Shown one piece after another: positions 39,391 through 51,141 of a stretch of 64,000 bases of DNA. The stretch lies in assembly GCF_003576645.1 (NCBI RefSeq), contig NC_044919.1:29832715-29896714 (forward strand). Reading direction: 5' to 3'. Origin of the DNA: Ipomoea triloba (Eukaryota > Streptophyta > Magnoliopsida > Solanales > Convolvulaceae). The notes beneath the pieces were generated by a model that had not been told where the DNA came from, searched no databases, and saw only the letters and a list, made by a program, of their open reading frames with translations. Within the stretch, counting starts at the first letter, position 1; each line of letters opens with the position of its first letter. Position numbers and translations under genes: made by a program.

Positions 39391-42300
39391 ATGTCGAATC
39401 AAGTGGTGAAGGTGAGGAGAGAGACGATTGCGGCATGCATGACATGCCCTCTTTGCAATAAGCTCTTCAGAGATGCGACTACCATTTCCGAATGCCTTCA
39501 TACGTGTGAGCCTCTCTTTGTCTCCCTCTATGTTTCTCTCCCTTTTACTTCAATTCAATTTTCGTTGAGTTCGTGATTCGATATTATTTGAATTCGATTT
39601 GTCGTGGATTTTCTGGTGAATTGATGTGTGTGTTGTATACGATCTGGGGTTGCTATATTTGCATTGTGTTAAACTTCGATTCCCTTTTAGTGATCTGGAT
39701 GTTTGGTATCTGTTCACCCGTATTAATTTTTGATGAACTGAGTGTATTTCAATATGCTTACTTTTGAAGAACTAAAATCTCAGTTTGAAAATATAGGTCA
39801 ACGAGCTAAATTTGTTTGTTCTTTTATTTTGAGTATTTGTCCAATAACTTGAATGTCTAATAATTTTTTTTAATGCTTTATTGTTCTTCATTTTGATATG
39901 GTTGAAAAATCAAGCTGCAATGAATGCTACGTGACATATATTTGAAATTGGTAAGGTTTGTCTTGTGGATAGAAATCCTTTGACAGTCCACCTGGTGAAA
40001 CTTTACCCAGTTTGCAGGAAATGTATATATAAGAAGCTCTCAGATGAGGAGTCAGAATGTTGCCCAATATGCAACATTGACTTGGGTTGTGTCCCAGTGG
40101 AGAAACTGAGGTCAGACTCTTTCCATAACTCCTCACCATCTCTTCACTTTTCTTCCTAATTCTTAAACATCAAAATGCATGCTCAATGTGGTCTTGGGAT
40201 TTTGTCAAGACACTTTTTATCTACTGCCAACCATATTCAAATCTAACAGCAATTTGAAATAAATAAGCAGAACTTATGACTCTTAACATGGTAATATACA
40301 AAAAAAATTCAGGGGAGATGCGGATAGGTATTTCTGTGCCTCTGTGGTTTTCAAGTTCTTTCCACCAAGTTACTCTTTTTTAAACTTTGATGTTCATTTG
40401 TTTGGATTCCAATAATAACCAAATTTTGGTGCCCTTGTAGTTTCTTTAGTACAGGAGTTACTGACAATGCAGCGTAGGAGGTAAAAGGAATGACAGTATG
40501 CCCTTTATGATGATGTGATGAGATGAAATCTATTGATTGGAAAAATATAAGAAGCTGAGCTAAGACCATAGTGATCAACTATGATTTTAACACTCCCACA
40601 AAATTTTGTACTGAGATCTTGAATGTGTCAGAGAGTGAGAGACTCGCTTAGGTGATTATGTTGATTTCTCAATTAAAATGGAAAGTTTTGTATAGGGTAT
40701 ATAAATAGCCACTAAGGAGGAACTTGATAATAGATAGGGTGTATAGTCTTTTTCCTCGCTCCTTTTGCATCAGTCTTTACTTGACTTTTAATGTCCATTT
40801 ACCAACATTAGCTCTTCCTCCTTTTGCATGCATGTATGCACGTGCTTTTTTTGGTACGAAATTCACATATATGGAATATGATGGTTGGAATTAATCAATT
40901 GCTCTTTTTGGTTCCAGGCCGGATCATAATTTGCAAGATGTAAGGGCCAAGGTCTTCCCTTATAAGAGGCAAAAGGTGAAGGCACCTGAAGTTGTGCCTT
41001 CAGTTACTTTACCAGTGAGGCGAAAGGAGAGATCACTGTCATCATTAGTGGTTAGCACACCCAGAGTATCTGCACAGTCTGGGATGACTGGAAGAAGATC
41101 AAAATCTATTGCTAGAAAACCATTACGAGGATCCACTTTTTCTATTGAGAAGCTTATAAACAAAGAGGAAGGCTCTGCTGAAGATCAGCCCGAGAACTCG
41201 TCACCTGAGACTCTGGACAAATTCACCCAGAATGTGAGACAGGTAGAATAATGTTGTCTTGATACTTGGCATGTACTGTATTGTGCTTCTTATGGTGTTT
41301 CCCTTTTCTCAGCAATATGTTTATACTTTTTTCATGTTCCTTTTCTAGAATGTTACCAATGCTGAGCCAGATAACCATCCTACACCCAATAAAGAAACAG
41401 AAAATGATGCTGAACAGTGGAAAGGGAAAGTCGATATGTGGAGACCGTTAAATTGTTTGGTGGAGGCTGCAAATCGAAGTAAATCTTCAAGGTTTATGCC
41501 ACAGGGTTCTGCTGTAAAATCAGAACCTTCACATGTTGCTGACATTGATGGTCATGCCCGTAAAACTAAAGTTAAAGAGCATGGACACAAGTTGAAAGTT
41601 CAAGATGAAAAGACCAACAGTGGTTCTACTCCTCTAGAATCAGAAAAACCTAAAAAATTGCGAAGAATTCGAAAGAAGGCACCAAGTTTTGGGGACTTTA
41701 ATATATTCCCTAATGCTGTAATTGATAATGCAAGTGCTAAATTTGAAAGAAGGATTAATCCAATTTGGTTCTCGTTAGTGGCATCTCAAGACCAGTGAGG
41801 ATCTGCTTTATCTCTATTAATTTATTAATTTTGAATTTTGATACAGCATTATACATTTACTCATGTCATCTCCTGCTTGTTCTCATATTCTCCAATCATT
41901 TGTTCAGGGAAGGAGATGCACCCTTGCCTCAGATCTCTGCAAATTACTTGAGAATTAAGTGAGTACCTTTTTATTCTGTTCTTTTCATAGCTAGGTTGGT
42001 GATGCTAACTTGACAAAACTTATACTCCATTGCAATGCCTGACTTTTGAGGTTTAAACATACATTTTACAGTGATTTTTTTTTTCCGGATTAATTTCTTT
42101 GACTTTTAGATATTCATTAGAAAGGAAATACCCTTGATCCAATGATCATCAAGTCGATAATTGATTAGGTGCAATCTATATGGTGTTCTAAGATCCCATA
42201 AGAGGGTAAATAAAAAGAACTCCAAATGTGCATTATACCCCAGTGCGGCTCTGTGAAGTTGTTTTAGTATTATGTAGGCTGCTCTATAGAGTCTGTACAC

Positions 42301-43907
42301 TCTTGACTCAAATTGTTCTCTTGTAGACAAAATTAGTTTGGTGAGTATCCCACAAAGTAGATCTTTTTAAATTTCATTTGATGTACTATTTTTATTTTAC
42401 TCTTGTCAGTGTTTGTTTTGTTACCCAAATCTGCATTGTTTCTTTTCACAGTAGTCAGTGTCTATTGTGGACTATGCTGAAATTTTGACATAGGATCAGT
42501 TTCTATGTACTTTTAAATATTCAGCAAAAACAATTCTTGTAATCTTTTGCCTCTGTATGCGGAGTATTAGTTTCTTGCTGAAAATCAGCTTTACAGTGCT
42601 CCAATGCTGTAAAACCGGGGTCTGTTTCTGTCAGTTGGGTTCTTAGGCCCCAAAATTAGTACAGACCATCACACATCTGATAAGGAAGCTGAACACACTA
42701 GAAGGGCAAGTAACACCGCAGAGAAGATTGTTTTGGAAAACAAAAACCAAGTATTTCTTGGGTCATCAGCATACTTCTTTGGTGTAGTCTCACATTATCA
42801 TGCTATGTGCTTGAGAGAATTCTCATGCAAAGGGACCATCATCTTACACATTTGTAAAACTATTTACCAATTCCCACAATCTCTTGGGTTATATACTAGG
42901 CTTGTTTCAATCTCCAGACAAATTCAAAATGCCTTAACTCAACTCAGTTTGCCTTTGCTTTATATATATTTGAAGTACCATATTTATTACTGTTATCAGT
43001 GAGCTATCAAAACTGATATCAGTTCTTGTGCCTTCACTTTCTTGAAATGGAGGAAATTGATGACAATTAAGTGATTTCTTGTATAAATATGTTCAAGATT
43101 TAGATTTCAGTTTCAGTGATTCCAATTAAGTTGAAGCTGCACAAGATAATAATGAAATACATATAACATCAATTGAATAAATAATATAGAATAAAAACTG
43201 AGGAAGTATTGGAATTGAAATCCATTACCCTAAAATGGGGATGAGGGAACCTGGTGACATGCTGACTCTTTTTTTCAGTGATATGGTATTACTTGAGTGA
43301 TTCATGATGGCTTGTGTCTTTATTTGGTTGTTTTCTGGCAGGGATGGGAGCATTCCAGTTTCTTTCATCCAAAAGTACCTTGTGCGGAAGTTGGACCTCA
43401 TGAGTGATGATGAGGTATGTCCCTCATCATTTGGTTATTTATTTTTTGGATTTTTGTTAGCAATCATGTGTGATCTTAACTAATTCAATCTGGGAATGTG
43501 AAACTCATTGTAATTAGAGGTATCTTTGTTACTTGGTAGTAGTCAAATGGGTTGTTTGTTTTCACAATGAATGTATGGGCTTCAGCATCGTCTATACCTC
43601 CAATCACCCATTAGTAGCTCGTCTTGAAAAGATCATGTCTTTACTAGGAGACACGAGTACAATAAGTGCAGATACTATCGTCATCAAATTTTCAGTTTTA
43701 CACTGTGCTGACAACAACAATTTGATTGATACACAGGTTGAGATTAGATGCATGGGGCAGTCGATAGTCCCAACATTACAGCTGAATAATTTAGTTGATT
43801 TATGGCTCCAAACAGCAAGTTCAGACAGGCTACCAGCGAAGATTGGTACATCAGCAAAAGAGTTCGTGATGGTGTTGGTTTATGCTCGCAGAGTTCCAGC
43901 TTCTTGA
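39391..43907 (+). CDS. DRIP2: RING E3 ubiquitin ligase, DRIP type
   Basis: Related to Arabidopsis DREB2A-interacting proteins DRIP1 and DRIP2, which ubiquitinate the drought regulator DREB2A in the nucleus. Exons: 39391-39505, 40011-40110, 40918-41242, 41349-41794, 41908-41958, 43342-43414, 43737-43907; 426 aa, similar to the about 420 aa of the Arabidopsis proteins. The C3HC4 RING comprises CPLC (19-22), ECLHT then FCRKC (35-43) and CCPIC. The exon-1 donor is chosen at GTGAGCC because it alone restores HTFCRKC. A PDHNLQDVRAKVFPYKR segment and a basic Ser-rich middle (RIRKKAPSFGDF) follow, then the conserved C-terminal PLPQISANYLRIKDGSIPVSFIQKYL and LVDLWL, a ubiquitin-like fold as in PRC1 RING proteins. 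Intron 5 is about 1.4 kb. DRIP1 versus DRIP2 cannot be separated by eye. Confidence 0.94.
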
Positions 43908-44361
43908 AGCCATTCATATTATTTTTCCCGCTTTCTCCTGCCGTTTCAACAACGGCGAAGAATTGGTGTTAGCCAATGGTCCGAGAGTTCCTTCGTCTTG
44001 AAGACACTCGATTTTCATTTTCCTGCTCTCTCTGTTCTTTCAATAATCTTGATTGCGTTTGCACCCAACAAAGTATGGAAATATGGATTTGCCTATTGAA
44101 CTAGCACAGAGGCGTTTAGGATAGGTTCTCAATATGTGTGTGTTGTGTTTACTGTGGTATTGTATGATAAATTGTACCCTATTGTACTCTCTAGCTATCA
44201 TTCTATCAATCTTAGTAGTGCTACTATTTCGAGTATTTTCCCTACTTTTGATTACTTCATACTGTAGAAGGATATATAGAGTAACAGTTAATAATTTGCG
44301 CAAAACCCAAATTCAGTATTTCCATACGAAATATGATCAAAACAAGTGTTACAAAAGCTTT
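43908..44361. other. Convergent 3' regions of DRIP and PRA1
   Basis: Tail-to-tail interval holding both 3' untranslated regions. A phrase close to the end of the DRIP coding sequence (GAGTTCCxxCxTCTTGAAG) recurs near 43984, so the interval contains a small local duplication of the gene's 3' end. No other feature. Confidence 0.45.
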
Positions 44362-44949
44362 TCAAACCAACACTACCCTAGTGGAGACCCCTCGAGAGGT
44401 GGTACCAAAGAAGGAGGGGAGCATTGCGCCGCCGGCAGCTTCCTCTTCTTCAAGATACAAATCTTCGGTGGCTCTAAACGCCGCGTGCAGGGTAACAACC
44501 GCCGCCCCAATCAAAACGGACAGGAAAACGTTGAGCGAGACGCCGGTCATCCCCAAGCTCACCACCGTGACTATGCTGAGAACGCTCAACACCACCCTAT
44601 CCTCAAACGTCTGATTGAAGATAACCAGCGGCTCTTTGCGGAAGAAATAGAGGGAGAGCCAGGCGACGAAGACGACTAAGAAGACTATCATCGAGACGGG
44701 ATGCCAGATGAGGCTGAGGAAGAGTATGAAAAGCATTACGACGGCGTAGTTGACGCGGAAGTAGTAGAGGTTCCGTCGGAGCCTCGCCGCGAGATCGGGG
44801 AGCGAGAGCGGACGAGAATACGAAGATAGGTTACCGATGAGCTGCCGCCACGGCCGCAGCGGCGCGAAGCTCGACTGCGTCCTGGACTTGGTAGGGCTGA
44901 GGATTGGGGAGGCGCCGCTAGCCGGAAATGAGTGGTAACCGCTTTGCAT
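44362..44949 (-). CDS. PRA1 family protein (prenylated Rab acceptor), B-type
   Basis: Small polytopic ER/Golgi/endosome membrane protein that binds prenylated Rab GTPases in vesicle traffic. Single exon. From the ATG at 44949 it is 195 aa, the family length; the frame extends 43 codons upstream to an ATG at 45078, but that extension has no family likeness. PRA1 marks: RPWRQLIG, RRNLYYFRVNYAVV, a first hydrophobic hairpin (VMLFILFLSLIWHPVSMIVFLVVFVAWLSLY split by HP), the middle FNQTFEDRVVL, a second hairpin (VLSIVTVVSLGMTGV and LSVLIGAAVVTLHAAFR) and the acidic ending TEDLYLEEEE. It lies convergent to DRIP and about 540 bases from the ERF gene. Confidence 0.88.
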   Translation of the reverse strand: MQSGYHSFPASGASPILSPTKSRTQSSFAPLRPWRQLIGNLSSYSRPLSLPDLAARLRRNLYYFRVNYAVVMLFILFLSLIWHPVSMIVFLVVFVAWLSLYFFRKEPLVIFNQTFEDRVVLSVLSIVTVVSLGMTGVSLNVFLSVLIGAAVVTLHAAFRATEDLYLEEEEAAGGAMLPSFFGTTSRGVSTRVVLV

Positions 44950-45486
44950 TGCAGGCAGATGAAAACTTTCTTCCGCTCGATGTAACTGAGCAACAAAAGT
45001 ACCACTGGTTACGGTTGTTAAAGTCTCTGAATAAGCTGGTGGTAGGTGGATGCGAGAGAGGGAACTCAAAGAAACCAAACTAAAACAACAATATTACTTA
45101 TTTTCACATTTTTTTTTAATGTTATTAAAAAAGGTAAATTATAGTCTACAGTAATATATAAACATGATTATGCAAATGTTTACCATATCCTGTGGGCACC
45201 AAAAAGATTACAATGTTATGATATCATTTTTAAAAGTAAATAATATTTTTTCTACTGATTCAGATTCATGTGTTTGAATTGTTTTTTTAGGCAATTTCCC
45301 ATGCCTATTTGAGCAAAACACAAAAGCTAATGCAAATTTTCTATTGGGCTAGTGAGCAGAAATAGGCCGAACTCGATTGACAAACCTATAAGAAGGGCCA
45401 GGCCCATTAACTATACAAGACTTTAGCCCAACATGTGACAAAATAAGTCGGCCCACGGCCTAGATTTTAGGCTATTGCACGGCCCA
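44950..45486. other. PRA1 upstream and ERF 3' region
   Basis: Interval between two minus-strand genes. AT-rich to about 45330, then several GGCCCA/TGGGCC words (near 45390, 45400, 45450 and 45482), which on either strand resemble plant site II promoter elements. Nothing else is seen. Confidence 0.4.
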
Positions 45487-46023
45487 TCATAGGAGCGGCG
45501 GCGGCGAGTTCAGATCGAACGAGAGCGGTTTCTTCTCAGTTCTGAGCTGCTTTTCACGCTCACTCGTGACCACACCGACTACGGTCTCCAGTTTATATCC
45601 TGTGTACTCCGAACGCCGCGGCGTATCCTCGGCGGCGCTCGGAAACCACGGCGGCGGGAGCCACTGCGGCACGGTTGCTGAGCTGATGAAGTCTGGAACG
45701 ACGGAAGCTGCAGGCTCCGCATGCACCGGAGAGAAGCAGGATAGAGCGTCGAGGTAGTCGAAGTTAGTTTTGGCCTTGGGACCGCGGAGACTCCTCGCCG
45801 CCTCGTCGTAGGCGCGAGCGGCCTCTTCCGCCGTGTCGAAGGTGCCGAGCCACCGCCGTGTCTTCTTCCAAGGATCGCGAATCTCTGCGGCGTATCTTCC
45901 CCACGGCCGCTTCCGCACGCCTCGAAAGTGAGACTCCTTCGCCGATCTCCCCGCCGGAGATACTCCCTCAACGGTTCCTCGTTCGGTTGTATTACCGCCC
46001 ACCATTGGTTTGACAAACCGCAA
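45487..46023 (-). CDS. AP2/ERF transcription factor with EAR repression motif (group VIII)
   Basis: Intronless nuclear DNA-binding protein, 178 aa. One AP2 domain at about 33-89 ([31 protein letters not shown], given here as overlapping words [10 protein letters not shown] and AEIRDPWKK) has the ERF-type Ala and Asp, predicting GCC-box binding. The C terminus carries DLNSPP (170-175), the DLNxxP form of the EAR motif that recruits TOPLESS-type corepressors, so a repressor is predicted. The size and EAR position fit the ERF4/ERF9/ERF12 group VIIIa. A second ATG six codons in is also possible as the start. A TATA box and a (CT)n leader lie just upstream. Confidence 0.92.
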   Translation of the reverse strand: MRFVKPMVGGNTTERGTVEGVSPAGRSAKESHFRGVRKRPWGRYAAEIRDPWKKTRRWLGTFDTAEEAARAYDEAARSLRGPKAKTNFDYLDALSCFSPVHAEPAASVVPDFISSATVPQWLPPPWFPSAAEDTPRRSEYTGYKLETVVGVVTSEREKQLRTEKKPLSFDLNSPPPLL

Positions 46024-46034
46024 AACGAGGTGTA

Positions 46035-46035
<1 letters not shown>

Positions 46036-46065
<30 letters not shown>

Positions 46066-46066
46066 T
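46036..46066 (-). repeat. (CT)n tract in the ERF 5' leader
   Basis: On the coding strand a run of about 14 CT units ends some 15 bases before the ERF ATG, between the TATA box and the start codon. CT-rich leaders of this kind are common in plant genes. Confidence 0.85.
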
Positions 46067-46092
46067 TAGGAGTGAGTGCGGTTATGGTGTGC

Positions 46093-46099
46093 ATTTATA
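46093..46099 (-). promoter_or_regulatory. TATA box of the ERF gene
   Basis: TATAAAT on the minus strand, 70 bases upstream of the ERF ATG, with a G/C-poor upstream region beyond. The position suits transcription starting in or just before the CT tract. Confidence 0.6.
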
Positions 46100-47178
46100 G
46101 ACGGGAAAAAGTTCGTTATATACTATTTTTAATTGAACTTATTTTTAAGTTATATTAAATTTAGATTAGTATTAATATATAAATTTATATATTTTAAAAT
46201 AATTAAAAATATTATATAAATAAACAAAAAAAATTGATTTTTGTAAATGAATAATAAACCTGACAAATGAAATGTGATAAAACAATTGAATAATAAAATT
46301 TTGAGTTAGTCCCGAAAATATGATTGAGTGAGTGAAGTTATTTAATTCTCGTCAATATTCTTTCAACCAAGTTTGCACTTTGATTACATTGCTTTGATCA
46401 AGTTCGTATGCTAATTATACTGATCCTGTTTAAGAGCATCCATAGCAATGCATATTGTGGGGTTATTGAAACAATACCATATGAGTTGGAGGAGAGAGAA
46501 GGGGAAGAAGCATATGCAAAATAGAGTTTATGGTACAGTAATATTATACCAAAGAAAAGTAAACCTGTTGCACCTAACCCAACCTGTTTTTTTATTTTTT
46601 TCTTAATTAGATTTATTTTTATTTTTTTTTCATCCCCTTTCATTCTCTCTTTCTTAATCATACTTACAAAAACTGCGAAATAACTCCATAATGTTCTAAT
46701 GTATTTCACTTAAATTGTATTAATAAAATACTATTTTAGTCAAACTTACAGCTAGGAAGTCAATTTACTGGGGGCAGTGACTCTTGTCTTGTCAGTACGC
46801 AGTCGTCGTTCAGTGAAGCATTAATGGTGAGTCGTAGAATAATCCATATATATCCCAATTGCGAAATTTTGTCAAAATGCCTCGATTTTTTCATTTCTAT
46901 TTGGTGCGACGAATTTGATCCATTTCGTCTACTTCCGTGTTAAATCAAAACTGGGCTGGGGGGGATCAATTTTGGTCTATTATTTTAACTAATCCATTCA
47001 TGACACGTTTAATAAATGTAACATCTTTCATTAGGTATTAAGCAAGTTTGTCTAAAGTGCATATAAAGTGGTGGTGGTCTAATCAAATTAGATAATTGAT
47101 ATATGTTAAAGAACTTGTGGTCAAGTTATTGATTTGTTGTGCTTATATCATTTTATTCATTTTATGCAATTTGTAAGC
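46100..47178. other. Gene-free AT-rich stretch
   Basis: No coding frame with family likeness and no recognised element. Confidence 0.35.
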
Positions 47179-47618
47179 GAGTTTATTATCGAAATGGTCC
47201 CTCGACTATTGCGAAATTACTAATTTGGTCCTCGATAATTTTTCGTACCCAATTAAGTCCCTCGACTTTGAAAATTTTAACCAATTTAGTCATCCGTTTA
47301 TTTTGCCGTTAAAATTGGGACCAAATTGATAATTTCTCTATAGTCAAGGAACCAAATTGGTAATTTTTCCATAGTCAAGGGACCAAATTGGTAGTTAATT
47401 TTTAACTGAAATAGTCCATTGACTATAGCAAAATTATCAATTTGGTCCCTTGACTATAGCAAAATTACCAATTTAGTCCCGATTTTAACGGCAAAATAAA
47501 TGGAGGACCAAATTGGTTAAAATTTTCAAAGTCGAGGGACTTAATTGGGCACGAAAAATTGTCGATGACCAAATTGGTAATTTCGCAATAGTCGAGGGAC
47601 CATTTTGGTAATAAACTC
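47179..47618. mobile_element. Foldback MITE with arms over 110 bp
   Basis: The left arm starting GAGTTTATTATCGAAATGG and running through TCCCTCGACTATTGCGAAA is matched by the inverse of the right arm (GAGTTTATTACCAAAATGG) with few differences. The centre has tandem versions of a 30-base word containing TAGTCAAGGGACCAAATTGG. No clean target duplication was seen. It is distinct from the MITEs at 12.5-13.3 kb, although built in the same style. Confidence 0.85.
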
Positions 47619-47892
47619 TTTGATAAGCTATTAAATAGAACATGATTTATCTCGTGAATACTTTTTCGTAATGACCGACAATAGACTTCCTTCATTGCTC
47701 CCAAAAAAACACCATCTAATTGCACAAAAGTTAAGTATTAGACAAATTCTACCTACATTCTACTAGTTTCACATGCAACATAACACTAATATAATACGAT
47801 TCAATCAAATTATTAAAGATGCTCAAATTTGTAAAAAATTGACGAATCCGCTAACAACCAAACATGCCATAAGAATTGATAATTTTCTTTGC

Positions 47893-47893
47893 T

Positions 47894-47942
<49 letters not shown>
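47893..47942. repeat. (TAA)n(TTA)n compound microsatellite
   Basis: About six AAT units turn directly into about ten ATT units, so the tract is an inverted repeat at its junction. Confidence 0.9.
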
Positions 47943-48027
47943 TATATTTATGAGCAGAAGTATAGAATGATAACATAAAATGATCGGATTAAAAATAAAT
48001 AAGCATTATTACAATTTACATACAATC

Positions 48028-48169
48028 GGTAAGATATGTCACAATTACCTCCCACAAGTAGCTCGATGTTGACCTAATTAACATTATCAATATCGGTAGG
48101 TAAGATATGTCACAATTACCTCCCACAAGTAGCTCGATGTTGACCTAATTAACATTATCAATATCGGTA
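48028..48169. repeat. Tandem duplication, 2 x 71 bp
   Basis: The unit begins GGTAAGATATGTCACAATTA; the copies are identical by eye. The flanking sequence to 49750 is AT-rich without genes, except for a smaller duplication of CATTGTGTAATGTC (about 49638 and 49672). Confidence 0.9.
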
Positions 48170-49749
48170 AACATCAAGAAGTGAATTTAATTTTTTTTTA
48201 AATAACATTTTTATAATTATTTAGTCAACATAATATTATCGTTTTGTCATACAAATTTTTAAAATGTGGGAGAAAAGAAGTTGTCTACTTATGTGCAGGT
48301 ACAAAGTACACACAAATGAATTTGAAGGTACCGGTCAATGTGTGTGATGGCCCACCATAAAATTAATAAGTGTACATTAAATTCTTTGAAAAAAGTAATG
48401 AAAGAGTTATCGAGCATGTGTGATATGAATCTCATATCTTTTAAGTTTGACACATATGATCTTTTAAGTGCAGTTTACATGTTTTTGTATGATTTCAAAG
48501 TTATTAGTAGTAGCATATTTTTCACACCTTAAAATAATGATAGAGTGTTTGCCTTGTCATCCAACAAATAATTTTTTATTAAAAAAAAAAAAAAAAACAG
48601 ACGTGGACGTGTATAGAATTGCGTCATCATTTACGTAAAAGTTTGGAATTTAGATCATCCAAAGTGCCTTAATATAATCTGATATAGAAGGAATAAATGG
48701 CATTAGAAGTAGATGCTTTAGTCTCATTCTGTCACGTTTTTAACAAAACCAAATACTTTTATTTTAAAATAAAATTAAAAATAATAATTAAACATGGCAT
48801 GTTAAAAATAATCAAACTTGGAGAAGATTAAAGTTACTAAAATCTTATTGTGGAAATGAAGTTAAATTATTTATATAATTCTTTGTATGTATATATATGT
48901 TTTGACTCTTTGTTTTATTTTTTCATTTTTTATTTATTTAATTTTGAATGGGTAGAGCCGTAAAGGGGAAAGATTATACTCAAACTAAACTAGTAACTTA
49001 AAAAGTAAAATCTTCGGACAGTCAATAGACGCACACCTTATCATCTAACAAATTCTGCTAAAGATCCAAAGACTGAGCAAACACTCAAAAACGTTGAGTA
49101 TGCCAGATAGATGATGTGTTTACATGATTGATTTCACAAATTAATTTCTCAAAGAAAAATGACATTTTTAATTCTATAGTTACAAACTTACAATCAACAT
49201 GTGAATTTATCACGGAATGGTAAACGGTTGAAACTAACCAACTAGGTACATGACTCAAATCAAGAAGCTCTTATAGGGATTTAACATAAAATTTTATAAT
49301 TATTATGTTAATTGTCTGATTAATTTGGTTGCGGTTGTTCCCATCTTTTATCTTTGTTATTTATGTCATAATTAATTCAATATTAATATATTCTAAAATT
49401 TGATCACGTGTTTAAAAAAAAAAATTGTCTCGCTCTAAAGTCATTCAATCAAGTAGGTTGGGCATCTATTTCTTCTGCCACACAACTGACACAAGTCATT
49501 CCATGCACTATTTATTTATTAATTGAATAAGTGGGCTATATTGGTAGATTAGAGCACGAGGAAAAAAAGAAAGATTCCCACCCCAAAGTACACTCCGGGG
49601 ACGAGTCAATGGCGGCTTCAAACAAGCTTGAGTCCAACATTGTGTAATGTCCCTCTACTTTAGTCTACCCAGCATTGTGTAATGTCACCCTACTTTAGTA
49701 CCGAGGAGTGGAGCCACACTGGGGACAACCGTTTCCTTCCCCACTCCAC

Positions 49750-49786
<37 letters not shown>

Positions 49787-49790
<4 letters not shown>

Positions 49791-50122
49791 TAAAGTTCAG
49801 GTGCGACTACGCCTTCCCGTGTGGTCGGACGTTTTACACCACTCAATATTAAAAAATGCACCACTGAATGTTAAGAAATACACCATTGAATGTTAAGATA
49901 TGCACTATTAGGTACACATCACAAAAAAACACACCACTAGATATGAAAAATACACCACACAGTGTTCAGAAATGCATAATTATAAACAAGCCGGGGAGTT
50001 ATGAGGTGTTTTTATCTATTTTTATTGTGGTGCGTTTCTTAACATTGAGTTGTGCATTTCTTAACATTGAGTGGTGTAAACCGCACCGACCGCACGGGAA
50101 GGCGTGACCACATTTGAATAGA
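49787..50122. mobile_element. MITE inserted in a TA microsatellite
   Basis: About 335 bases with imperfect inverted ends of roughly 60 bases: left TTCAGGTGCGACTACGCC, right the inverse TTCAAATGTGGTCACGCC, continuing as CTTCCCGTG and GTTTACACCACTCAAT in both. Between them is a set of tandem words of the type CACCACTGAATGTTAAGAAA. The left flank is a (TA)n run (49753-49786) and the right flank is (CT)n followed by a very long (TA)n. Confidence 0.8.
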
Positions 50123-50124
50123 AA

Positions 50125-50257
<133 letters not shown>

Positions 50258-50487
50258 GTATAAATATAAAATAAAAAGAAGAAAAAAAGCTGAGCTAGTT
50301 AAGTTGGTAAAGCATGCATGTAGTTTATGGAAAGTTTTAGGTTCAAATTTTCTCATTTATTATGTATTTTATTTTTCACTCGTATCAAATAATTATCAAT
50401 AATTATATATTAATCTTCAAAAAAAATCAATAATTATATATTAATATTTTTTCACATATATCCAACAATTATTATTTTTTAATATAT

Positions 50488-51141
50488 TAATAATGAGATG
50501 TGTGATTTATAATGTGTTTTATATTCGAATCATTTTATCAAATAATTATGTTTCATATTTTGTTATGAATATTTTTATAAAGTTTTGATGTATTTTATTT
50601 TTATCCATATTCAATAATATTTGTGGCTATGCTTCATAAGTGTTTTATTTATTTTTTTAAACTATCACTTTTGTTTTAACATTTATATTAAATATTAATA
50701 ATGAGACGTGTGGTTTATAATGTATTTTATATTCGATCCATTTTATCAAAGTAATTATGTTTCATATTTTGTTATGATTATTTTTATAAAGTTTTGATGT
50801 ATTTTATTTTTTATCTATATTTGACAATATTTATGGCTATGTTTCATAAGTGTTTTATTTATTTATTTATTTTTAAAATATCACGTTTGTTTTAATATTT
50901 ATATTAATAATGATATGTGTTATTTATAATGTATTTTATATTCGAATCATTTTATCAAAGAAATTATATTTCATATTTTGTTATGATTTTTATAAAGTTT
51001 TGATGTATTTGATTTTTTGTCCATATCCAACAATATTTATGGTTATGCTTTCTAAGTGTTTTATTTATTTTTTTAAACTATCTCTTTAGTTTTAATATTT
51101 GACCCCATTGAAAAAAAATAAATTATGAGTCCGCCCCTGTC
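50488..51141. repeat. Three degenerate tandem copies of a unit of about 211 bp
   Basis: Blocks starting near 50488, 50699 and 50910 each contain ATGAGATGTGTGATTTATAA, then TTATATTCGAATCATTTTATC, then TTTCATATTTTGTTATGA and CATAAGTGTTTTATTTATTT, with small differences. The array ends in GTCCGCCCCTG (51129-51139), a typical terminus of a plant DNA transposon, so it is probably the inside of one. The left end was not found. Short tRNA-like words at about 50288-50345 hint at a decayed SINE. Confidence 0.65.

Noticed and set aside
44950..45078. 43-codon N-terminal extension of the PRA1 protein
   Set aside because: No likeness to PRA1 proteins, which normally begin close to the internal Met; not excluded without transcript data.
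45579..46094. Second long minus-strand frame (171 codons) over the ERF gene
   Set aside because: Frame-shifted shadow of the AP2 coding region; its start is mostly the CT-repeat leader translated as Ser-Leu.
48028..48169. CRISPR-like direct repeat
   Set aside because: Only two head-to-tail copies with no spacers, in a plant genome; a simple tandem duplication.
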